From Methanosarcinales archaeon (GTDB lineage: Archaea; Halobacteriota; Methanosarcinia; Methanosarcinales; Methanogasteraceae): a stretch of 10,803 bases of DNA. The translations under genes and the position numbers were made by a program. Below, piece after piece: positions 5,877-10,803 of the stretch. The stretch is taken from contig DAOVGO010000175.1 in assembly GCA_030672345.1 (NCBI GenBank), positions 1-10,803 of the forward strand, read 5' to 3'. Every line of letters begins with the position of its first letter. The stretch's first letter is position 1. The notes beneath the pieces are model-generated. The model was not told the origin of the DNA, searched no databases, and was given only the letters and a program-made list of their open reading frames with translations.

Positions 5877-7118
5877 ATGAAACTAAATGCAACACTGGCT
5901 GGAATGACCATGACGTTGCTGCTTGCGCTAACGCTGCCAGCGGCAGCATCAGACCACACGCTTGGCGTCTTCGGAAACGCGAACGAGGACGACACAATAA
6001 ACATGCAGGACGTGACGTACACCGAACTGATCATCCTCGAATACCGCGACAGAACAGAGCTGTCAGATGCGAAGTACGACGGCAAGATCAACATGCAGGA
6101 TGTGACGCAGATCGAGCTCGTCATTCTCGGGAAAGAGAAAGAGCTTACGCTTCTCGATACTGCTGATAGAACTGTGACGGTGAACAAGCCGATAACGAGC
6201 ATCGTTGGCGGTCCTTTTGGGATATTGCGATCGTTTGGACTAGAGCTAACCGATATAGTGGTTGGTACATACAGTCAGGTCGATTTGGAGGTTTATCCGG
6301 AGTTGAGTGATGAGTTGTTAGATGTTGGATCAGGGTGGACTCCCGATCTTGAAAAAATATTGGGGCTGAATCCTGATGTCGTCTTCATACAACCGCCAGG
6401 TGGACCATTTGATACGACGCCAACCCTTACCAAGTTAGAATCAGCCGGTATCACGGTGCTCTGTTTCAAGTGCCAGACGCCAGCGATTCACCGGGAAGAG
6501 GTGGAAAAGCTTGGATACCTCTTTGATAGACGTGATGAAGCCGAAATATATCTGAATTGGCGTGAGAACATACTGAATTTGATCAAAGAGACTGTGGATA
6601 CGATTCCAGAAGAAGATGGGGTCAACGTGTACTTTGAGTCTTACAAGCCTTACACCACGTATCCGCGGTATGGATACCTCACAGAAGCAGGCGGTGTGGA
6701 TATCTTCGCTGGTGAACCCGGTGGTTCTGTGGATCCTGAAGCAGTGATAGACCAAAACCCTGATGTCATACTCAAAGTGGCTTATCCAGGTGGCGGGTAT
6801 ACTCTGGATGCAGATGATACAGCAGATCTCAAAGCATTGAGGGATGAGATCATGAGCCGCTCTGAACTGCAGGGTGTGAAAGCTGTGGAAGATGAAAGAG
6901 TCTACGTCATCACCAGTTATCTGTTGCTTTACCTCCCCCATTGTAACCACATCGAGTGTTTCCAACTTGCATATCAGGCGAAATGGCTCCATCCAGAGCT
7001 CTTCGAGGACCTGGACCCGCAGGCGATTCATCAGGAGTATCTGACGGAATTCCAGAGGATGGACATTGATCTGGATGAAAAAGGCGTATTCGTATATCCG
7101 CCGTTTGATGAGAGTTGA
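5877..7118 (+). CDS. Dockerin-containing FecB/BtuF-type solute-binding protein 1
   Basis: A secreted 413-aa binding protein predicted to capture a ligand outside the membrane for the FecCD-type importer. Residues 1-25 form a signal peptide (hydrophobic core about 8-20, ending PAAAS). Residues 26-88 form a dockerin-like pair of calcium loops: NANEDDTINMQD (34-45) and DAKYDGKINMQD (64-75), each followed by a helix with an ILE or ILG ending. From about 95 onward comes the periplasmic-binding fold, with the family cues LEKILGLNPDVVFIQPPG and, near the end, AYQAKWLHPELFEDLDP. An unusual HCNHIEC cluster (355-361) lies on the C-terminal lobe. There is no lipobox cysteine after the signal peptide and no C-terminal membrane helix, so attachment to the cell may be through the dockerin. 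AGGAGGT (5862-5868) supports the ATG. The second binding protein follows within a few bases. Confidence 0.9.
   Translation: MKLNATLAGMTMTLLLALTLPAAASDHTLGVFGNANEDDTINMQDVTYTELIILEYRDRTELSDAKYDGKINMQDVTQIELVILGKEKELTLLDTADRTVTVNKPITSIVGGPFGILRSFGLELTDIVVGTYSQVDLEVYPELSDELLDVGSGWTPDLEKILGLNPDVVFIQPPGGPFDTTPTLTKLESAGITVLCFKCQTPAIHREEVEKLGYLFDRRDEAEIYLNWRENILNLIKETVDTIPEEDGVNVYFESYKPYTTYPRYGYLTEAGGVDIFAGEPGGSVDPEAVIDQNPDVILKVAYPGGGYTLDADDTADLKALRDEIMSRSELQGVKAVEDERVYVITSYLLLYLPHCNHIECFQLAYQAKWLHPELFEDLDPQAIHQEYLTEFQRMDIDLDEKGVFVYPPFDES
5943..6146 (+). repeat. Dockerin-module DNA, copy 1
   Basis: This 204-nt stretch, encoding the end of the signal peptide and the dockerin module, matches 7184-7387 without gaps at a constant offset of 1241 nt. 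By eye there are about 12 differences (about 94% identity). Similarity drops sharply after 6146 and before 5943. Confidence 0.85.
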
Positions 7119-7123
7119 TAGAG

Positions 7124-8365
7124 ATGAAAACAAACGTATTGATCGGAATAACCGCAATCATGCTGCTGCTGACATTACCAGCCGCAGCATCAGACTACAC
7201 GCTTGGCGTCTTCGGAAACGCGAACGAGGACGACACAATAAACATGCAGGATGTGACGTACACCGAACTGATCATCCTCGAATACAGAGACAGAACAGAG
7301 CTGTCAGATGGGAAGTACGACGGCAAGATCAACATGCAGGACGTGACCCAGATCGAACTCACCATTCTCGGGAAGGAGAAGGAGCTTACGGTTCTGGATT
7401 CGGTTGATAGAATCGTGACGTTAGAGATGCCGATAGAGAGGGTGATCGCACTCTCCACCTCTGCCCCTGCCGGGACGTATCGAATCCTCGGGGCGATGGA
7501 TAAGATCGTTGGAATCAATCGAATGATCTCAGGGGATCCGTTCTACCCGGAGTTGCAGGACAAGCCTGCGGTGGGCTGGCCTTCGCCTGACTACGAAGCG
7601 ATCGTGGAACTTGATCCCGATCTGATAGTCGCGGGCACTGGTGAATTTTACTACTTTGAAATCCTGGAGAAGATGGAACCCTTCGGAATCAACGTTGTGC
7701 TGATCGATTGCGGTGGAAAACCACCAAAGTATTTCGCGGAACTGCGAACTCTCGGGATGATACTGGGGGCAACAGAGAGGGTAGAGGAGTATATCGACTT
7801 CTCCCAGTCATATCTCGATCTGGTGGAGGAGAGGATACAGGAGTTAAGTCCAGAGGAGAAGAAGACCGTCTACTTCGAATTCATAGACGACTATGCGATC
7901 ATGTCGAGATCTGACGACGTTATTCATCGTGCCGGAGGAGTGCACATATTTGCTGACCTCTTTCTCGATGATCCCATGGAACATAAGCGTTTCACAGTGG
8001 AGCCTGAGGCGGTGGTAGCCAGAAACCCCGATGTTATCATCAAGGATCCGCATCTCGGTTTCAAGTGGTCGGGTTATGCACATGGGGTCACAGGCAGCAT
8101 GGAAGAACTGAGAGAGGAACTGATGGAACGGCCCGGTTGGAGTGGACTTAATGCAGGAGCCAACGGCGAGGTGTACATACAATCCCGTGAGCTCGGAAAC
8201 GAGCGCACACTGGGCACCTGCTTCCTTGCCAAGTTGCTATATCCTGACCTGTTCTCAGATCTGGATACAGGGGCGCTGCTTGAGGAATATCTGGAGAAGT
8301 ACCATGGTATGGACTATGACGACTATCAGGTAGCTGTTTATCATCCGGACAGGCTGCTCCGATAA
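7124..8365 (+). CDS. Dockerin-containing FecB/BtuF-type solute-binding protein 2
   Basis: Paralogue of the preceding gene, also 413 aa: signal peptide (1-23, ending PAAAS), dockerin loops NANEDDTINMQD (32-43) and DGKYDGKINMQD (62-73), then a FecB/BtuF domain from about 93. Landmarks are YEAIVELDPDLIVAGTG, FRVLGM-type segment ELRTLGMILGATERV, and the C-terminal FLAKLLYPDLFSDLDTG. Its ligand domain differs markedly from that of protein 1 (only scattered identity) and lacks the HCNHIEC cluster, so it may bind a different ligand or ligand state. A TTG at 7115 would add three residues and overlap the previous stop. The ATG at 7124, giving an MKTN signal-peptide start 5 nt after that stop, is preferred. 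No lipobox or C-terminal anchor is seen. It is 21 nt upstream of the nitrogenase-like alpha gene, so co-transcription is likely. Confidence 0.9.
   Translation: MKTNVLIGITAIMLLLTLPAAASDYTLGVFGNANEDDTINMQDVTYTELIILEYRDRTELSDGKYDGKINMQDVTQIELTILGKEKELTVLDSVDRIVTLEMPIERVIALSTSAPAGTYRILGAMDKIVGINRMISGDPFYPELQDKPAVGWPSPDYEAIVELDPDLIVAGTGEFYYFEILEKMEPFGINVVLIDCGGKPPKYFAELRTLGMILGATERVEEYIDFSQSYLDLVEERIQELSPEEKKTVYFEFIDDYAIMSRSDDVIHRAGGVHIFADLFLDDPMEHKRFTVEPEAVVARNPDVIIKDPHLGFKWSGYAHGVTGSMEELREELMERPGWSGLNAGANGEVYIQSRELGNERTLGTCFLAKLLYPDLFSDLDTGALLEEYLEKYHGMDYDDYQVAVYHPDRLLR
7184..7387 (+). repeat. Dockerin-module DNA, copy 2
   Basis: Second copy of the 204-nt stretch described at 5943-6146. Most differences are synonymous third-position changes; amino-acid changes are few (for example H to Y, A to G and V to T). 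Confidence 0.85.
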
Positions 8366-8386
8366 AAACAGAATGGTGACATAAAC

Positions 8387-9973
8387 ATGGAAATGAGCAA
8401 ACAAGATACGGCAAATGAGAAAGAAAATGTACTCCGTGAGATATTCCGTGACCGCGTCTACAACGGCATTCACCAGGGCACAACGTGGCAGTTTCACCGC
8501 TATGGAATAAACTGTAAGCTCTCTGGCTCCGTCTACGCAGTATCAGAGATCGAGGGCGCAATACCGCTCATACACGGACCTGCCGGCTGCGCTTTTCACC
8601 AGCGATTGACGCCACGCAAGATGTATGCACCGATCTACAATCTGCCATGCACGGATCTGGATGAGAATGATGTGATCTATGGCGGAGAGGATAAGTTGCG
8701 AGAGAAGATTGGCGAGGTCTATCACCGATTTCATCCACAATTGATCGCCGTCCTCCCAACATGCATCTCGGGTCTGGTCGGCGATGACGTTCCCGGCGTC
8801 ATCACAGAACTCGATCTTCCCTGCGATGTCCTGCATGTCCCGTCAGAGGGCTTCGCACACCGGAGCAGGGAGTCGCTCGATATGATGATGCGAGACTATG
8901 CGGAATCGTGGAAGGATCCTTCGAGATCTCCGGCGTACGATCTGCGGGGCTGCGGGCACGAGGAGGTGATGTTCTCGATCGTGGATCAACTGATGGAGGA
9001 GCAGGAGATCGTCGAGAATCTTGTGAACATCGAGTCCTTTGGCAGATTCACTTATGGATTCAGAAGCGAGCTTGCTGAGATCAAGCATATCTTCGGCGAG
9101 ATGGGCGTCAGTGTGAATCTGACACTTCCAACATGTACCGTCGAAGAGATAAAACGTGCTCCTGCCGCAGAACTCAACATCGTAACCCGGAACCTGCGCT
9201 GGGCAGAGCGGATGAAGGAGAGATTCGGAAACGACCACCTCCGGAAATGGTTCTTCTACTTTGGTTTCGATGGTGTCGAGAAGTTCTACCACGATGCAGC
9301 ATCGAAACTGGGTCTGGACGGAGTTGCAGATGCTGCTATCAGAAAAGAGAAGACGCAATCTCTGCAGGAGCTTGAGAGATACCGGAAGGTCTTTGCAAGG
9401 GATGATTTCGCTGTCTCGACTCAGGGGTTCTTCTTTACTCCATATCTTGCAAGGATCTATGCAATCGATCTGAAACTCCCGATAAAATACCTCTGCGTTG
9501 ATATGCAACTTCTGAAGGCTCTCAACATATCTGGGGAGACGATCGAGGTCATGATCACGAACATGCAGGAAGCGTTCGAGGAATGGGACCTGGGATTTGA
9601 GGTCGTCACGAACCCGACACTCGATGAGATGTCAGAAATTGCAAAGAAGGTCGATCACGTCCTGAGCGATCGCATAACCCCACCGATCTATGAAAAGGGC
9701 GGTGGAGTTGGGGTGATGGACATCTCTGCCACGAGATACCTCCTCTTCCGAACCGGTTTTTCCGGAATCGTTGAGTTCGGAAGGTATCTCACCCGTGAAC
9801 TGAATACCGGAAAGACGGCTCAGAACAATCGAGAACCCATAATCTCCAGATTCGACTATGATAAAATCTACTATCCCATGCTTGATGATAACCGATGCTC
9901 GGCATCGAGAGAGATGTGGTCAGGGATGTGGAGCATGAAAAGCGTTGGATGTGATAACAATGGACGGCGGTAA
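8387..9973 (+). CDS. Nitrogenase component 1-like oxidoreductase, alpha-type subunit
   Basis: A 528-aa cytoplasmic protein of the NifD/NifE/BchN/BchY superfamily, expected to pair with the next gene product and to receive electrons from a NifH-like ATPase. All three cysteines equivalent to the NifD P-cluster ligands are present: NCKLSG (C43), HGPAGC (C68) and LPTCISGLVGDD (C126, with the family GDD). The DVIYGGEDKL block (95-104) also matches the family. Where NifD has its FeMo-cofactor cysteine (LNLIHC), this protein has LNIVTR (R268). The region equivalent to the cofactor histidine (before GFSGIVEFGRYL) has no matching His. It is therefore very unlikely to be dinitrogenase. An extra cysteine, C250 in PTCTVEEIKRAPAAELN, has a counterpart in the partner. 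GGTGA (8375-8379) lies 7 nt before the ATG. Resemblance to the corrin/tetrapyrrole reductases is by motif only; substrate unknown. Confidence 0.88.
   Translation: MEMSKQDTANEKENVLREIFRDRVYNGIHQGTTWQFHRYGINCKLSGSVYAVSEIEGAIPLIHGPAGCAFHQRLTPRKMYAPIYNLPCTDLDENDVIYGGEDKLREKIGEVYHRFHPQLIAVLPTCISGLVGDDVPGVITELDLPCDVLHVPSEGFAHRSRESLDMMMRDYAESWKDPSRSPAYDLRGCGHEEVMFSIVDQLMEEQEIVENLVNIESFGRFTYGFRSELAEIKHIFGEMGVSVNLTLPTCTVEEIKRAPAAELNIVTRNLRWAERMKERFGNDHLRKWFFYFGFDGVEKFYHDAASKLGLDGVADAAIRKEKTQSLQELERYRKVFARDDFAVSTQGFFFTPYLARIYAIDLKLPIKYLCVDMQLLKALNISGETIEVMITNMQEAFEEWDLGFEVVTNPTLDEMSEIAKKVDHVLSDRITPPIYEKGGGVGVMDISATRYLLFRTGFSGIVEFGRYLTRELNTGKTAQNNREPIISRFDYDKIYYPMLDDNRCSASREMWSGMWSMKSVGCDNNGRR
9947..9955 (+). 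promoter_or_regulatory. Ribosome site supporting the overlapping start of the beta-type gene
   Basis: GGATGTGAT at 9947-9955 differs by one base from GGAGGTGAT and lies 4 nt before ATG 9960, inside the 3' end of the alpha-type gene. In-frame TTG 9945 and GTG 9951 fall within or against this site, which argues for ATG 9960. The frame closes upstream at the TGA at 9936-9938. Confidence 0.5.
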
Positions 9974-10803
9974 ATTCTTTGGTGCATTCCGGGCATCTTC
10001 CGGAATAACTGATGCAGTGGTGCTCAACCATGTCCCTGTTGGATGTAACTGGGGTGCTGCGATCTTCAAGACCACCTCAAATCAGTTCGATATGAGGCAT
10101 GCATGCACAGTCATGCACGAACGAGAGATCGTCTTTGGTGGTGAAGACGCACTGCGTGAAGCATTGATACGGGCGGACGAGCTGTACGATACCCCTCTTC
10201 TCATGGTCATAGCTGGCGATGCCCCTTCGATCATAGGCGATGACGTTGAGGCGGTCGTAAACTCTGTAACGCTTGATGCGGAAGTTATGTGGATGGAGGC
10301 TGCTGGCTTCAAGGGCTCGATGAGGGATGGATACGAAGAAGCACTCACCCATCTGGCAGGGCTGATGAAAGAATCGGATACGATTCAAGGCTCTGTCAAT
10401 CTGATCGGCTTCTCTCCTGACGACTTCAAGGTTGATGCGGACGTGAAAGAGATCAAACGACTGCTCCGCGATGCAGGTGTGGAAGTGAACACTGTCATAT
10501 CGAAATGCAGTCTGGAGGAGTTTAGAGGTGCGCCAGCAGCAGAGCTGAACGTGGTGCTCGGGCAGGGAACCCTGCTTGCCGAGCAGATGAAAAAAGAGTT
10601 TGGTGTGCCACATCTCAAGATGGACTATCCTTACGGACTCGATGGCACAGCGCATCTCGTCAGCGCAATCTCAGAAGAGCTTGGCATCGGGCATGAGCCA
10701 GAGTTCGATATCGAACCGTTCAAACGGATATACCTCTATCTGCACGAACTCTACGGGACCCCGGTCTCAGTAATCGGCGACTTCCACGCAGAAGCGATGG
10801 CGA
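9960..10803 (+). CDS. Nitrogenase component 1-like oxidoreductase, beta-type subunit (3' truncated by window)
   Basis: An open frame of 281 codons running off the right edge. It overlaps the alpha-type gene by 14 nt, which implies coupled translation and a stoichiometric complex. Family features are FGAFRASSGITDAVVLNHVPVGC (broken as FGAFRASSGITD 7-18 and LNHVPVGC 22-29), IVFGGEDALREAL (57-69), SIIGDDVEAV (90-99) and GVPHLKMDYPYGLDG. Only C29 of the three NifK P-cluster cysteine positions survives: the first reads GGKFFGA without Cys, and the third reads AGDAPSIIGDD with D87 in place of Cys. C29 lies at the position of BchZ Cys35 and BchB Asp36, the single ligand those subunits give to the interface [4Fe-4S] cluster. 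C183 in SKCSLEEFRGAPAAELN matches C250 of the alpha-type partner. The C-terminal region is outside the window, so its fold completeness cannot be judged. Confidence 0.85.
   Translation, partial: MDGGKFFGAFRASSGITDAVVLNHVPVGCNWGAAIFKTTSNQFDMRHACTVMHEREIVFGGEDALREALIRADELYDTPLLMVIAGDAPSIIGDDVEAVVNSVTLDAEVMWMEAAGFKGSMRDGYEEALTHLAGLMKESDTIQGSVNLIGFSPDDFKVDADVKEIKRLLRDAGVEVNTVISKCSLEEFRGAPAAELNVVLGQGTLLAEQMKKEFGVPHLKMDYPYGLDGTAHLVSAISEELGIGHEPEFDIEPFKRIYLYLHELYGTPVSVIGDFHAEAMA

Noticed and set aside
6441..7157. Long open frame on the minus strand (238 codons)
   Set aside because: It lies entirely antisense to the first binding-protein gene, has no recognisable domain, and reflects the codon pattern of the real gene.
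5943..7387. Tandem repeat or mobile element at the dockerin copies
   Set aside because: The copies are in frame within two full-length paralogues, with no terminal inverted repeats, target duplications or transposase.
8843..9508. Minus-strand open frame of 221 codons
   Set aside because: Antisense to the nitrogenase-like alpha gene, whose motifs are unmistakable; no domain or ribosome site of its own.
10077..10655. Minus-strand open frame of 192 codons
   Set aside because: Antisense to the beta-type nitrogenase-like gene, which shows clear family motifs on the plus strand.
8387..10803. True Mo/V/Fe nitrogenase (NifDK) or NifEN scaffold
   Set aside because: The alpha type lacks the cofactor Cys and His, the beta type has lost two of three P-cluster cysteines, and no other nif genes are adjacent.

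Overview
The window reads as one strand of a euryarchaeal chromosome, with every supported gene on the + strand. The archaeal call rests on BRE/TATA-like promoters, Shine-Dalgarno sites of the GAGGTGAT/AGGAGGT type, several TTG starts, and extracytoplasmic solute-binding proteins carrying a dockerin-like module. That last feature is familiar from Archaeoglobales and from Methanomicrobia-type methanogens and methanotrophs. Assignment below phylum level is inference. No rRNA, tRNA, CRISPR, IS element or other sign of mobility was seen.

Region 1 (1-5157) is a tightly packed six-gene run with gaps of 1-13 nt or a 4-nt overlap. It encodes a class I SAM methyltransferase (possibly 5' truncated), a slipin-type SPFH membrane protein, a FecCD/BtuC-type permease, its BtuD/FepC-type ATPase, and an ABC-2 ATPase plus permease that look like an exporter. 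The importer has no binding protein inside this run.

Region 2 (5158-5876) holds a small His-rich, coiled-coil protein (81 aa) flanked by two regulatory regions. Both regions carry the same 31-nt promoter element (27/31 identical), placed exactly 93 nt before the respective start codons. Each leader also has a hairpin at the same distance from the start. The 317-nt gap after the small gene begins with a terminator-like hairpin.

Region 3 (5877-10803) encodes two tandem 413-aa solute-binding proteins, each built as signal peptide, dockerin-like EF-hand pair, then FecB/BtuF domain. They are followed by a tandem pair of nitrogenase-component-1-like subunits; the second runs off the right edge. 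The alpha-like subunit keeps the three P-cluster-type cysteines, while the beta-like subunit keeps one. The FeMo-cofactor Cys and His ligands are absent from the alpha-like subunit. This 3+1 pattern resembles the [4Fe-4S] site of the dark-operative reductases of (bacterio)chlorophyll synthesis rather than dinitrogenase. No NifH-like reductase lies within the window.

Working model (inference): the binding proteins deliver a metal chelate, corrinoid or tetrapyrrole-like ligand to the FecCD/BtuD importer. The nitrogenase-like reductase and perhaps the methyltransferase then make, modify or process that compound. The His-rich protein is co-regulated with the binding proteins through the shared promoter element and may bind the metal. 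The substrate cannot be read from the sequence.
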